This document shows positions 1 to 8,929 of a DNA stretch of 33,433 nt, one piece after another. Positions within the stretch are counted from its first letter, which is position 1, and every line of letters begins with the position of its first letter. The notes under the pieces were generated by a model. The model had not been told where the DNA came from. It made no database searches and saw only the letters and a program-made list of their open reading frames with translations. The position numbers and the translations under genes were made by a program. Origin of the DNA: Chitinophaga pinensis. Lineage in GTDB: Bacteria; Bacteroidota; Bacteroidia; NS11-12g; UBA9320. The DNA lies in the NCBI GenBank assembly GCA_945890595.1, contig CAMDCQ010000003.1, positions 1-33,433 on the forward strand, given 5' to 3'.

Positions 1-252
1 TTTGTAGGAGCCAATGGTTATCGCATAATAGACACTCCTGGTATCAAAGATTTTGGTATGGTGGATATGCAACCTAGCTTGGTTTCACATTATTTCCCAG
101 AAATGCGTGCACTGTTAGCAGGTTGTAAATTTAACGACTGTGTGCATACCGAAGAACCTGAGTGTAAAGTAGTAGAAGCCTTGCACAATGGAGAGATAAG
201 CCCTAGTAGATATGTCAATTACCTAGGCATTTTAGAAGAGGTGACTAAATAA
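1..252 (+). CDS. rsgA: Ribosome small-subunit GTPase RsgA, C-terminal part (5' end outside window)
   Basis: The reading frame is open from base 1 and ends at 250-252, so only the last 83 codons are present. The translated start contains the G3 motif DTPG (residues 12-15 of the fragment) followed by a zinc site C-x4-C-x-H-x5-C (GCKFNDCVHTEEPEC), the signature of the RsgA/YjeQ C-terminal zinc domain. RsgA is a circularly permuted GTPase that acts in late 30S subunit maturation; its zinc domain lies after the GTPase core, as seen here. The 3' end overlaps the convergent DUF2452 gene by 8 bases. An internal ATG at 58 exists but is inside the GTPase domain and is not a real start. Confident assignment. 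Confidence 0.93.
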   Translation, partial: FVGANGYRIIDTPGIKDFGMVDMQPSLVSHYFPEMRALLAGCKFNDCVHTEEPECKVVEALHNGEISPSRYVNYLGILEEVTK

Positions 253-694
253 TCTGTAATCCACCTTCGTCATTGCGTATTTTTACTTCCCAAGTCTTAT
301 CTGGAAGTAATAGTACAGATGCAATAAACGAATCGTATGGCATTCGCTCACCCCATTCTTCTGGAGAAATAAAAGAAAGAATTTTAGTTCCATTCTTCTC
401 ATACAGGTGATATACCTCATGTATTTTAGGCGTGAATTTCATCTCCGCTTCATATATCCCATAAGAGACTTCCAAACGAGCTTCGATTTCGCGTACCTGA
501 TTCATAATAACATCCGCTTGCTTGCGCAGCATAGTCATTTGCTGCTCTGCATGTTTTTGCATAGCTTCTACGGCAGAAGCTTTTATTTTACCTTTATTTT
601 CAGGATTAATAACGGGTGACGATACAGATAATGGTATAGGTGAAAACTTCGCCTCCCCCGTATAATACTGCTTTATCTCTTTATCTTCACTCAT
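245..694 (-). CDS. DUF2452 family protein, function unknown
   Basis: A 149-residue soluble protein with no signal peptide or membrane segment. It resembles the DUF2452 family found mainly in Bacteroidota: an N-terminal stretch with SPVINPENKGKIKASAVEAM, a central Gln/Met-rich helix likely to form a coiled coil (about residues 45-80), and a C-terminal part with YHLYEKNGTKILSFISPEEWG and a TWEV ending. The frame can be extended to a GTG at 712, but the ATG at 694 starts the protein at MSEDKEI and is preferred. It converges on rsgA (8-bp overlap) and diverges from the glutathione peroxidase gene. Family recognised from memory; biochemical role unknown. Confidence 0.8.
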   Translation of the reverse strand: MSEDKEIKQYYTGEAKFSPIPLSVSSPVINPENKGKIKASAVEAMQKHAEQQMTMLRKQADVIMNQVREIEARLEVSYGIYEAEMKFTPKIHEVYHLYEKNGTKILSFISPEEWGERMPYDSFIASVLLLPDKTWEVKIRNDEGGLQII

Positions 695-783
695 GGTAAC
701 CTTATAAACCACTTTAAGTGCATATAGTTCGTTTAATTCTGTATAATCTAAAAACTTTGAGGTATTACTATTGTTTAACCACT

Positions 784-1377
784 ATGAAAAATACACTTCT
801 TATGGCTTTAGTGATATGGGCTTCAAGCTGTACATCTACTAAAAAAAATAATACCACTAGCCAAACCTCTATGAGCACACAAAATACCACAACCCAAAGC
901 AAAAGCTTTTATGACTTTTCGATAGCAACGCTAGATGAAAATGGCGCTATCAATATGGCAGACTATAAAGGCAAAAAAATACTGATTGTAAACGTTGCAT
1001 CAAAATGTGGCTACACTCCACAATACGAAGGTTTACAAAAACTTTATACCGAACATGGGGACAAAGTACAAATCATTGGTTTTCCTTGTAATCAATTTAT
1101 GGGACAAGAACCAGGTGGCAAAGAAGATATTGCTAGTTTTTGTCAAAAAAATTACGGAGTCACTTTTCCGCTAACTACAAAAATAGACGTGAAAGGAAAG
1201 GATCAACATGCCATATATGAATGGTTAACTTCTAAAGATTATAACGGAATTGATGATTATAAAGTGGGATGGAATTTTAATAAATTCCTTCTAGATGAAA
1301 ACGGAAAATTGATAGCACACTACGATTCAGGTGTTACTCCTATGAGTGAAGAACTTGTTAATGCCATTTTAAAGTAG
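784..1377 (+). CDS. Glutathione peroxidase-family thiol peroxidase, predicted lipoprotein
   Basis: Reduces hydrogen peroxide or organic hydroperoxides with a cysteine in place of selenocysteine. Visible motifs: peroxidatic Cys75 in VASKCGYTPQY, the FPCNQF block with the active-site Gln, and the GWNFNKF block with the active-site Trp and Asn. The frame extends to an ATG at 718, but the ATG at 784 gives a signal sequence ending in WASSC16, so this start is preferred and the protein is probably lipidated and held outside the cytoplasm. Residues 17-41 are a Thr/Ser/Asn/Gln-rich linker, typical of an exported tether. In such non-seleno enzymes the electron donor is usually thioredoxin rather than glutathione; that is family knowledge, not seen here. 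Single-gene unit. Confidence 0.9.
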   Translation: MKNTLLMALVIWASSCTSTKKNNTTSQTSMSTQNTTTQSKSFYDFSIATLDENGAINMADYKGKKILIVNVASKCGYTPQYEGLQKLYTEHGDKVQIIGFPCNQFMGQEPGGKEDIASFCQKNYGVTFPLTTKIDVKGKDQHAIYEWLTSKDYNGIDDYKVGWNFNKFLLDENGKLIAHYDSGVTPMSEELVNAILK

Positions 1378-1427
1378 AATCTTTCCCCTTAATATTGGAC
1401 GTTAAAGGTCTTTATCATTTCTTAAAC

Positions 1428-3344
1428 TTACGGAAGAGCAGATTTAATAAACTTGCTTAAGAGTGACTTATCTTCCGTATTGACTTTTATCGTGTATAAG
1501 CCGTTTGCTAAGGAAGACACATCTACTTGAATCATATTGTTTGTAGGTGTGTTAATCTGTTCTTTAAGTATTAGACGGCCTTGCAAGTCGTAAATAAGTA
1601 GTTCATTTACCTTTTTGTCTTCTACATAAATGTTCAACTCTCGGTAAGTTGGATTAGGAAATAACGTTATGCCTGTAAGATCTAGATGTAATCCTTCAAG
1701 CACTACATCCTTGGAGATAAGCCAGAAATTAGGATCAAAATAGAGTTCCTCCACCTTAAAACCCAAGTCTAATATTGCGTTTTGATTACCCACTGAATGG
1801 TCTACTATAAACAGGGTATCCTTATTTTCCCCTTTCGCACGGTACTCTATTTTAAGTGGAAAAAAAGATACCGAAGGATGCGAAGTAACTTGACTTATAG
1901 CGAGTGCTACTTTACCCGCGGGTAGCCTATTCCAAACTGTAGTTATGGTGGGCCAGCCTTCTTTGTAAATATAACGATCAAAAAAATCGGTTAAATCCTG
2001 ACCTGATTCTAGTTCCAGTGCTTCTTTAAAATCTACTGTGTGAGCAAAACCGTAGCACAATTCAGCATTTGCCATGTAATTCCGCGTAGCGTTAAAAAAC
2101 ACATCGTCGCCCAGCTCCCAGCGCAACAGATGCAATACTTTTGCCCCTTTGCGATAACGCATATCTCCAAAAAATAGATTGTTCACGTTAGTGGTATCGT
2201 AGGCAAAAACGGCACCATCTGTATTCCGAGTAATTCTATTATTGCACGTTTTTAAAAAGTCAATAAATGGTAGCTTCCCTTGTACCATTTCTCGAGCGAG
2301 TCCATTGGCATAGGTTGCCCAGCCTTCGTTTAACCATAAATCTGCCCAACTACCGCAGGTTATCTTATCTCCAAACCATTGATGCGCAAGTTCATGCGCC
2401 ATAAGGTCAAATCCTAGATCACTCATGGAGCTCATGGTTTGATGCTCCATACCTCCACCTCTTGCAAACTGGGCATGCCCATACTTTTCCTTTTTAAACG
2501 GATAATCACCAAACAAACTGTCAAATGCGCGCATCATTCCGTGTATGGCTAAACTAAGAGTATCTGCAGCAGGTTTATAGGCTGGATACAAGTAATCTAA
2601 GTGATAAACACTGTCGCCACCACTCAGCGGTATGTAAAAACTTTGCTCATAATAATTGGTAACGGTAACTGAAACTAAATAGGTTGAGATGGGGTAGCGG
2701 TGTTTCCAATGGTAAACCAAACTGCTGTCTGACAAGGTATCTACCCCTTGCAACATGCCTTGTCCTGCGGCTTTATTGCCTTTTGGGATGGTATACTCAA
2801 AGTCCATGGAATCTATTTTATCTGTAAGCTGCTGCTTACATGGCCACCAACCGTAAGCTCCATAAGGCTCTGATAATGTCCAGGCGATAGGCCCATCTTG
2901 CGTATAATCAAAGTTAAAACCGTACTGATCGTTCTTACTCGGATCACCTTGATAGTATATTTCTATCGCTATTTTATTACCTTTATTTTGATTAGGGATC
3001 GTTATAGAAACTTCGTCGTTTTGATGAGAAAACGGTATGGACTTATTCTGGAAGATTACAGAATCTACGGTCATTCGTATGTCCAAATCAAACGAAAACG
3101 TATTAAAATTACTTTCTAAAGCGACTAATTCAGAGTATACACTCCCTTTTATAAAACGTACAGCAGGATCTATCTGTAGTTTTAATTTATGATAGATAAT
3201 GTCGTACGATTGACCGCTGAGCTTTGACTTAAAGTTTTGTTTAGCCGCATAGGCAGCCTTTTCGCCTTTTATGATAGCCTCTAAATCTTGTCCAACAGCA
3301 GAAACACTAAGGGCAACTAATATACTAAAAATGAAATTTCGCAT
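1428..3344 (-). CDS. Exported M1-family aminopeptidase with type IX sorting domain
   Basis: Zinc metallopeptidase that removes N-terminal residues from peptides. The start at 3344 gives a clean signal peptide (MRNFIFSILVALSVSAVGQ). The M1 exopeptidase motif GGGMEH lies near residues 296-301, the zinc site HELAHQW supplies His317 and His321 with catalytic Glu318, and WLNEGW supplies the third ligand Glu340. The last ~80 residues (from LFPNPTYREL) look like a T9SS type A C-terminal sorting domain, so the enzyme is predicted to cross the outer membrane and be released or surface-anchored. An upstream ATG at 3398 stays in frame but would bury the signal peptide; a TAnnTTTG box 8 bases upstream of 3344 also favours the shorter form. 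GMEH replaces the textbook GAMEN, which is common in this clade. Probably feeds on extracellular peptides. Confidence 0.93.
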   Translation of the reverse strand: MRNFIFSILVALSVSAVGQDLEAIIKGEKAAYAAKQNFKSKLSGQSYDIIYHKLKLQIDPAVRFIKGSVYSELVALESNFNTFSFDLDIRMTVDSVIFQNKSIPFSHQNDEVSITIPNQNKGNKIAIEIYYQGDPSKNDQYGFNFDYTQDGPIAWTLSEPYGAYGWWPCKQQLTDKIDSMDFEYTIPKGNKAAGQGMLQGVDTLSDSSLVYHWKHRYPISTYLVSVTVTNYYEQSFYIPLSGGDSVYHLDYLYPAYKPAADTLSLAIHGMMRAFDSLFGDYPFKKEKYGHAQFARGGGMEHQTMSSMSDLGFDLMAHELAHQWFGDKITCGSWADLWLNEGWATYANGLAREMVQGKLPFIDFLKTCNNRITRNTDGAVFAYDTTNVNNLFFGDMRYRKGAKVLHLLRWELGDDVFFNATRNYMANAELCYGFAHTVDFKEALELESGQDLTDFFDRYIYKEGWPTITTVWNRLPAGKVALAISQVTSHPSVSFFPLKIEYRAKGENKDTLFIVDHSVGNQNAILDLGFKVEELYFDPNFWLISKDVVLEGLHLDLTGITLFPNPTYRELNIYVEDKKVNELLIYDLQGRLILKEQINTPTNNMIQVDVSSLANGLYTIKVNTEDKSLLSKFIKSALP

Positions 3345-3352
3345 TGGCTTTA

Positions 3353-3360
3353 CAAACTTA
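3353..3360 (-). promoter_or_regulatory. -7 box TAAGTTTG of the M1 aminopeptidase gene
   Basis: Exact match to the Bacteroidota -7 consensus TAnnTTTG, with a TTG at 3384-3382 placed 21 bases upstream, close to the expected -33 spacing. The box ends 8 bases before the ATG at 3344, so the transcript should have almost no leader. Confidence 0.55.
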
Positions 3361-3470
3361 TGCATCTCTACTGTTTTTGAGCAACTCCTGCTGATCATAT
3401 TTTAGCATTATTAGTAACTAATTAAGGAGCGATGCTGTAGCAGTTGTGTAGCTTAACGGGACTTTAACTA

Positions 3471-5468
3471 TTATTCTAAATTAATTGTTTGTCCCTTAGG
3501 AAACTTCACTTGATACTTAAAGTTAAGCTCTGTAGTTTTTTGTGAATCTATGGTTAACTCCCATTTAAGTTCGCCTGTTTGCTCCGCATGAATTGCACCA
3601 TTTTTATCCTTTAACAGCACCTCTATGTCTTTTGGCATGCTGCTTACAGGCACTTGATCGTACACAATTAAGTTGATAGGTTGTTGTTTATTATTCCTTA
3701 CTTTTATTTCAAACTGACGTTTTTCTAAAGTCTCTTTCCCGATAAATTCTCTACTGGTTTGCGACTTTACTTTTTGTCGGCTAATAAGCACATTTTTATC
3801 TCTACCCAATGATATATTTAGCGTGTCTGATAGAAAACGCACATCTAAAATAGACTTGCCAATATAGGTGCTCTCAAAATATAAATTAGCTTCACCTTCA
3901 AGAAGATTATACTCACTCCAGTCAGCTACTCTGGCTATTAAAAATGCTGCTTTCTCTAATTTTGGAACACTTCTGTACTCGTAATACGCTGGCACCTTTG
4001 CTTCATTTATCGAAACCACCTTCTGCTTACCATCGCTTTTTATCGTAAAAGGTATATCGAGTGTTATTTCTAAGCTAGTTTGATTTTCCAACGGCATTAC
4101 AGCAATAGGCGTAGAAACATATACCTGTTTATCTTTTCGGGGCGCGGTAAGTGAAAAACGGTTGTAGCCTGTGCTTACCAATCCCTCCGTTTCTGCCCAA
4201 GTATAGCTTTGTAAGGGTGCTGATGCAGAATATTGCATATCATCATCCGACTCCAAGAAAGAACGATTTGCATCCATATTAATCTGAATTTGAGCGTTAT
4301 TTTGTGTGCTGGTAAGCACAATGTTATTTCCTGCACTTGCACTTACCGATTCATACATATCTCCGAAACCAATGCTGCTCACAAAAAGTTGATTTTTACC
4401 TTGAGGCAAGGTGATGGACCAATTACCATTTTCGTCCGTAATTGTGCCTATTGACGTTCCTTGTACCTTAATAGTGGCATAAGCAATTGCCGCTCCATTT
4501 GCATCGGTTACTCTGCCAGATGCTTGCGAAGCATTGCTGCTTATATAGTTGCCTAAGTTGTACGAATTTTGAGTAGCGTTAGCCTTGTATGGGTTTGGAT
4601 TATAGCCGGCGTCTACATAGTTTAGATAGTACGGTGTTAGCACAGGCAAATCACCACTTTGATATGGATTTGCATTGCTAAAGGTAAGACTTACACCATC
4701 CCAATCCTCCCCGGTATTTTGCTGCACATTTGCTTTGTATATAAGGGTGAGTGGGTCATTTATCGTTTGTACGCGTATATCGTAACTCGGATACCAGCTG
4801 GCATGATTAACCAAGTAACTCAATTCAAATTGGCCACTGGTAGATTTATTTGCTTGGAGCTCCAGAAGTATTTCGCTCGTATTTTGAGTTAACTTACTAT
4901 TTATGGCATCTAGTTGATTTCTAAATTTGCTCATAGCCGAGCTAATATCTGCTTTTTGGTAGCTGTGCTTGTTTCTTTTTTTAGCAATAAGTAGCAATTC
5001 ATCATAATAAAACTGATGTACGGCACGAAAAGTAGCTGCGTCTAAATTATCGTTTTGGCCCTTTATGCCCCTATTTGTTTGTAAAAATTGTTCACTTTGA
5101 TTCAGCGTATTTAGCTCGATATCTACCAGTTTAGATTTGGCCTGATAGTAATTTAGGCTGTCTGATATTTTCTTTAAATCACCAGATAGCTCTTTCTCGT
5201 CCATATAGTTCATTTGATGGCGAATAGATAAAATGGTAAACTCTCCATTGCCTTTTACTTGTATGGTTTTAGCATCTAAGTACGGAGATAATTCTGTGAT
5301 GCGCAGGGTTTGTGTACCCCCAGATAGTTTAGAAGTAAATGAACGAGTTACCTGGGCTCCATTTAAAAAAACGGTTACTTTTTTAATATCTGATTTTATC
5401 TCATCTAAAGCAAAAGAAGAAACACTCAGGAAAATAGTAAAAGCGATGAAGATGATTTTTTTTAGCAT
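3471..5468 (-). CDS. Exported DUF4139/DUF4140 (MuiA-like) protein with inserted carboxypeptidase-regulatory-like domain
   Basis: 665 residues with a signal peptide (1-20, ending SVSSFA). Residues about 22-120 match DUF4140 (KKVTVFLNGAQVTRSF, then a helical region to about 205), and residues about 215-665 match DUF4139 (FELSYLVNHASWYPSYDIRV; GEDWDGVSLTFSNANP; C-terminal ELTIDSQKTTELNFKYQVKFP). The pair defines the so-called mucoidy inhibitor MuiA family, whose function is not established. Within DUF4139, residues 316-385 form a carboxypeptidase-D regulatory-like beta-sandwich (ASGRVTDANGAAIAYATIKV ... VSSIGFGDMYESV), the same fold that heads TonB receptors. The gene follows no clear partner: the M1 aminopeptidase lies 126 bases downstream on the same strand. 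Probably periplasmic or surface located; no catalytic motif seen. Confidence 0.85.
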   Translation of the reverse strand: MLKKIIFIAFTIFLSVSSFALDEIKSDIKKVTVFLNGAQVTRSFTSKLSGGTQTLRITELSPYLDAKTIQVKGNGEFTILSIRHQMNYMDEKELSGDLKKISDSLNYYQAKSKLVDIELNTLNQSEQFLQTNRGIKGQNDNLDAATFRAVHQFYYDELLLIAKKRNKHSYQKADISSAMSKFRNQLDAINSKLTQNTSEILLELQANKSTSGQFELSYLVNHASWYPSYDIRVQTINDPLTLIYKANVQQNTGEDWDGVSLTFSNANPYQSGDLPVLTPYYLNYVDAGYNPNPYKANATQNSYNLGNYISSNASQASGRVTDANGAAIAYATIKVQGTSIGTITDENGNWSITLPQGKNQLFVSSIGFGDMYESVSASAGNNIVLTSTQNNAQIQINMDANRSFLESDDDMQYSASAPLQSYTWAETEGLVSTGYNRFSLTAPRKDKQVYVSTPIAVMPLENQTSLEITLDIPFTIKSDGKQKVVSINEAKVPAYYEYRSVPKLEKAAFLIARVADWSEYNLLEGEANLYFESTYIGKSILDVRFLSDTLNISLGRDKNVLISRQKVKSQTSREFIGKETLEKRQFEIKVRNNKQQPINLIVYDQVPVSSMPKDIEVLLKDKNGAIHAEQTGELKWELTIDSQKTTELNFKYQVKFPKGQTINLE

Positions 5469-5640
5469 AGCTGATTAATACGGCACAAGTTATAAAGGTA
5501 AACGGGAAATGGAATGTTTTTATTAGAAAATGAACATACTGTGACCTATTTGAAGATACATACTTAAATAATGTTAAAGCGACGTGACAGTATAGTTTTA
5601 CATACTTATAAATTTGAATGCTTCAGTATGGTTATTTTTC

Positions 5641-5648
5641 TACCTTTG
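5641..5648 (+). promoter_or_regulatory. -7 box TACCTTTG of the gldH-lpdA unit
   Basis: Exact TAnnTTTG match. It lies inside the longer reading frame that begins at ATG 5618, which argues that translation begins later, at the TTG 5657, 8 bases after the box. A TTTG at 5613-5616 is 24 bases upstream, somewhat farther than the usual -33 spacing. Confidence 0.5.
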
Positions 5649-5656
5649 CCTTACCC

Positions 5657-6130
5657 TTGAAAAAATACCTTTTCATACTAGCCATCACCGCGTTTTTATT
5701 TGTTGGGTGCAACGAAGATGTATTGGTAGATGAATATCATACACTCCCTGTTTCAGGCTGGGAATACAAAGACGTTATCACCGATTCGTTTGAAGTATTG
5801 GAACCCGGGCACTATCACCAACTATCAGCCAATTTGAGAATAAACGGCGATTACCCTTACGCTAATTTTCATGTAAAAATGAACATTACTTTTCCAGACA
5901 GTAGTTCAAAAGAATATAACGTACCCCTTCAACTTGCAGAGAAATCTGGCAAATGGTTAGGTTCAGGATTGGGAGATGTTATCACCTTTAGAATTCCCGT
6001 TTTTCATAGAAAATTTTTAACCCAAAAGGGAAAATATACCGTTTCCATAAGTCAAGATATGCGATTGGAGTCTGTTCCAAACATAGTATCTGCTGGCTTA
6101 AGAGTAGAACAACAAGAAGAAATATTTTAA
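5657..6130 (+). CDS. gldH: Gliding motility lipoprotein GldH
   Basis: GldH is a lipoprotein needed for gliding motility in Flavobacteria and is linked to the type IX secretion machinery. The product here has a lipoprotein signal ending LFVGC18 and the GldH hallmarks: GWEYKD, LRINGDYPYANFHVKM, the GKWLGSGLGD loop, and a C-terminal GKYTVSISQDMR followed by AGLRVE. Two starts are possible: ATG 5618 (170 residues, 16-residue polar extension before the signal) and TTG 5657 (157 residues, starting directly at LKKYLFILA). The TTG is preferred because a TAnnTTTG promoter box sits at 5641-5648, within the extension. The gene is followed by lpdA after 4 bases, so the two are probably co-transcribed, although the functions are unrelated. 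Confidence 0.87.
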   Translation: MKKYLFILAITAFLFVGCNEDVLVDEYHTLPVSGWEYKDVITDSFEVLEPGHYHQLSANLRINGDYPYANFHVKMNITFPDSSSKEYNVPLQLAEKSGKWLGSGLGDVITFRIPVFHRKFLTQKGKYTVSISQDMRLESVPNIVSAGLRVEQQEEIF

Positions 6131-6134
6131 CAAC

Positions 6135-7529
6135 ATGAATAATTACGACGTAGCAATAATAGGAAGTGGGCCAGGCGGATATGTATGCGCTATTCGATGT
6201 GCACAGTTAGGACTTAAAACCGCTATCATCGAAAAATACGCAACCCTCGGAGGCACATGCCTGAACGTAGGTTGTATTCCTAGTAAAGCGTTGCTAGATA
6301 GCTCTCATCAATATCATGATGCGGTACATAAGTTTGCCGATCACGGTATTAGCATCGGAACGCCTAAAATAGATTTTAAGCAAATGATTGCCCGTAAGCA
6401 AGGCGTGGTAGACCAAATGACGAAAGGCGTTGATTTCCTTATGAAAAAAAATAAGGTTGACGTGTACGTAGGAATGGGGTCATTTGTAGATGCCAATACT
6501 ATCCAAATAGACGGCGAAAAGAAAGAAACTATCTCTGCTAAAAATATTGTAATCGCGACCGGAAGTAAGCCAACTAGCTTTCCAGGAATGGAGATCGATA
6601 AAAAACGCGTAATATCTTCTACTGAAGCCTTAACCTTAACCGAAATACCTAAACACCTAGTGGTAATAGGCGGCGGTGTAATTGGCTTAGAACTCGGTTC
6701 TGTGTACCATAGGCTAGGCGCTGAAGTGAGCATAGTAGAATATGCCGACAGTGTAATCTCTACCATGGATGCTGGCTTAGGTAAAGAAATGGGACGTATC
6801 TTAAAGAAACAAGGTATGAACTTATACCTGGGTCATAAAGTTACATCAGTAACTACCAATGGTAAAGTGGTTACGGTAAAAGCAGAAGGCAAAAAAGGGG
6901 ATATAGCGTTAGAAGCAGACTATTGTTTGGTATCGGTAGGCAGACGTCCGTATACAGATGGACTAGGCGCAGACAAAGCAGGAGTTAAACTGGATGATAA
7001 AGGAAGAATAGAAACCAACGGTCATTTACAAACCAATGTTCCGACTATCTACGCGATAGGTGATGTGGTAAAAGGTGCTATGCTTGCCCACAAAGCAGAA
7101 GAAGAAGGCGTGATGGTTGCAGAAATATTAGCTGGACAAAAACCCCATATCAATTACAATCTTATCCCAGGCGTAGTATATACATGGCCTGAGATTGCAG
7201 GAATCGGCCAAACAGAAGAGCAACTTAAAGCTTCAGGAATAAAATACAAAGTAGGTCAATTCCCATTTAGAGCCAATGGTCGTGCAGTTGCAGGCATGGA
7301 TACTGATGGTTTTGTAAAAATACTAGCCGATGCAGAGACGGATGAAGTAATTGGTGCCCATATGATAGGACCACGTGTTGCCGATATGATTTCTGAAATC
7401 GCCGTTGCTATGGAGTTTCGTGCAAGTGCCGAAGATATTGCGCGTATTTGCCATGCCCATCCTACAACAAGTGAAGTAACCAAAGAAGCTGCACTAGCGG
7501 CCACTGGCAATCGGGCGTTACACTCTTAA
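6135..7529 (+). CDS. lpdA: Dihydrolipoyl dehydrogenase (E3)
   Basis: FAD flavoprotein that reoxidises dihydrolipoamide in the pyruvate, 2-oxoglutarate and branched-chain dehydrogenase complexes and in the glycine cleavage system, passing electrons to NAD+. Visible in order: FAD Rossmann motif GSGPGGY (10-16), redox disulfide GGTCLNVGC (Cys42 and Cys47), NAD Rossmann motif GGGVIGLELG (about 177-186), the second FAD contact YAIGDV (about 309-314), and the C-terminal catalytic dyad His442-Glu447 in HAHPTTSE. Length 464 matches the family. The start ATG is 4 bases after the gldH stop. It ends 14 bases from the convergent barrel gene. No E1 or E2 genes are nearby, so this is probably the shared, stand-alone E3. 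Confidence 0.97.
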   Translation: MNNYDVAIIGSGPGGYVCAIRCAQLGLKTAIIEKYATLGGTCLNVGCIPSKALLDSSHQYHDAVHKFADHGISIGTPKIDFKQMIARKQGVVDQMTKGVDFLMKKNKVDVYVGMGSFVDANTIQIDGEKKETISAKNIVIATGSKPTSFPGMEIDKKRVISSTEALTLTEIPKHLVVIGGGVIGLELGSVYHRLGAEVSIVEYADSVISTMDAGLGKEMGRILKKQGMNLYLGHKVTSVTTNGKVVTVKAEGKKGDIALEADYCLVSVGRRPYTDGLGADKAGVKLDDKGRIETNGHLQTNVPTIYAIGDVVKGAMLAHKAEEEGVMVAEILAGQKPHINYNLIPGVVYTWPEIAGIGQTEEQLKASGIKYKVGQFPFRANGRAVAGMDTDGFVKILADAETDEVIGAHMIGPRVADMISEIAVAMEFRASAEDIARICHAHPTTSEVTKEAALAATGNRALHS

Positions 7530-7543
7530 GTTAACTGCGCCAT

Positions 7544-8929
7544 CTAAAATTTATATTCTATCCCAAACTTTAGACCATGCGTGATAAGTTTCTGATCGTA
7601 ACTTTTCATTATAGAGTTTAGTGATATGGTATAATTATATAGCGTAAACACATTTATATTGTTGAACATGGTAAATTTCGCTCCTGTTGACACGTGTGGT
7701 TGATAGAGTACGTTAGTAAGATAATCAGCAGATAGCAAACCTACTTCGTATACGATTTGACCATCCACATTCCCTTGATTTATGGTATAAAGACCTTTTT
7801 GATTTTGCAAAAATGAAGCGGTAAACCCCAGCTCTCCAAACAACTTAAATCGATTGAATGATTTTTGATATTGAACCACTAACGGAACATTAACATAGCT
7901 TATGCGGGTTTCGCAATCCTTGCAGGCTGTAAAGACTGACGAATCGGTTGTAGCTTTAATTTCTTTTTTGATTAATGATATGTTATTTCCCGAAGGAGTC
8001 GTCGTATAAGTACGTTTTATGATAGCATAAGAAGTATCGTACGTAGTAGCATATGTAAACGATTTATAATTGGTATTTTCTCGTATTACGGTTTGTCCTA
8101 GTCCTAATTTGAGCGCCCAATCCCCTAGCTGTACACCAAAATCTAAACCGTAATTGGTAACCCTAAAAGGAATCTCGTCGGTCTGAATATGATACAATTC
8201 ACTTGATACTTTTTGTTTGGCGTAAGCAAAATTCCCTGCGTAAACACTAATAAAATAGTGCACTGGAGGTTTGTGAGGTGTTAATACGATTGCACTCCAT
8301 AACGAATCTTCATCATCCACTTTTTCAGGTATATTCCAAGTGGTGTCTACTTTCATTTCGTTTACAAGATTCATCCATTTCGCATCCTGCCAATTAATAA
8401 CCATTTTTAAATCGGATTTTTCATTTTCTACGAGTTGAGTGAAAACCTCTGTTTGCTGCATTATCTCGGAGTCCATAAAATCTAAATTATCGAGCATCCA
8501 AGGTTCAGAATACAATTTATTCTTACCTTTAATTTGCGTGTATGGATTCCGTTTGGGGAAGATTTGGCTTTTGCCGAAAATAATATTCTCATTTTTACGA
8601 CGAGATGTCTGAGATAAATTCTTTGCTCTTTTTTGAGCGAAAGCTTCCTCCCATTTTGGAGATTCCTTAATGATGCTTGATGCACTTGTATTTTGCCCCT
8701 TAGAAAACAGATGAGGTTTATTCCCTTTTTTAAGAACACTGTAGGATAAGACACATAATACTATAAGCGCAACTGCTATCCCGGTTCGGAATAGCCAAAA
8801 GACCAATACGCCTTTGTGATCATCCTCTAACAATTCTTCCATTCTATCCCAATCCGCTGAAGAATAGGGAACTGTTGGTTTGCCCAGTTTCTCTTTTAAA
8901 AAATCATCTAACGTATTCTTCTGACTCAT
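7544..8929 (-). CDS. Anti-sigma-like membrane protein fused to an outer-membrane beta-barrel domain
   Basis: 461 residues. Residues 1-40 are a soluble acidic segment (LDDFLKEKLGKPTVPYSSADWDRMEELL) like the N-termini of genes paired with ECF sigma factors in Bacteroidota. Residues about 41-66 form one transmembrane helix (VLVFWLFRTGIAVALIVLCVL). Residues about 67-220 are a polar, probably periplasmic linker, and residues about 225-461 alternate like a small beta-barrel of the PorT type and end in phenylalanine (FGIEYKF). There is no cleavable signal peptide. The ATG overlaps the sigma gene stop as ATGA, implying translational coupling and a joint role. Inferred: the N-terminus binds and restrains the sigma factor while the barrel-like part senses the envelope. 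The sigma-binding role is inferred from context; no zinc-binding anti-sigma motif is seen. Confidence 0.7.
   Translation of the reverse strand: MSQKNTLDDFLKEKLGKPTVPYSSADWDRMEELLEDDHKGVLVFWLFRTGIAVALIVLCVLSYSVLKKGNKPHLFSKGQNTSASSIIKESPKWEEAFAQKRAKNLSQTSRRKNENIIFGKSQIFPKRNPYTQIKGKNKLYSEPWMLDNLDFMDSEIMQQTEVFTQLVENEKSDLKMVINWQDAKWMNLVNEMKVDTTWNIPEKVDDEDSLWSAIVLTPHKPPVHYFISVYAGNFAYAKQKVSSELYHIQTDEIPFRVTNYGLDFGVQLGDWALKLGLGQTVIRENTNYKSFTYATTYDTSYAIIKRTYTTTPSGNNISLIKKEIKATTDSSVFTACKDCETRISYVNVPLVVQYQKSFNRFKLFGELGFTASFLQNQKGLYTINQGNVDGQIVYEVGLLSADYLTNVLYQPHVSTGAKFTMFNNINVFTLYNYTISLNSIMKSYDQKLITHGLKFGIEYKF

Noticed and set aside
6341..6766. Minus-strand frames inside lpdA, and similar frames inside acs, fhs and the receptor gene
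   Set aside because: They lie opposite strongly supported enzymes and show no domain, signal or composition of a real protein.
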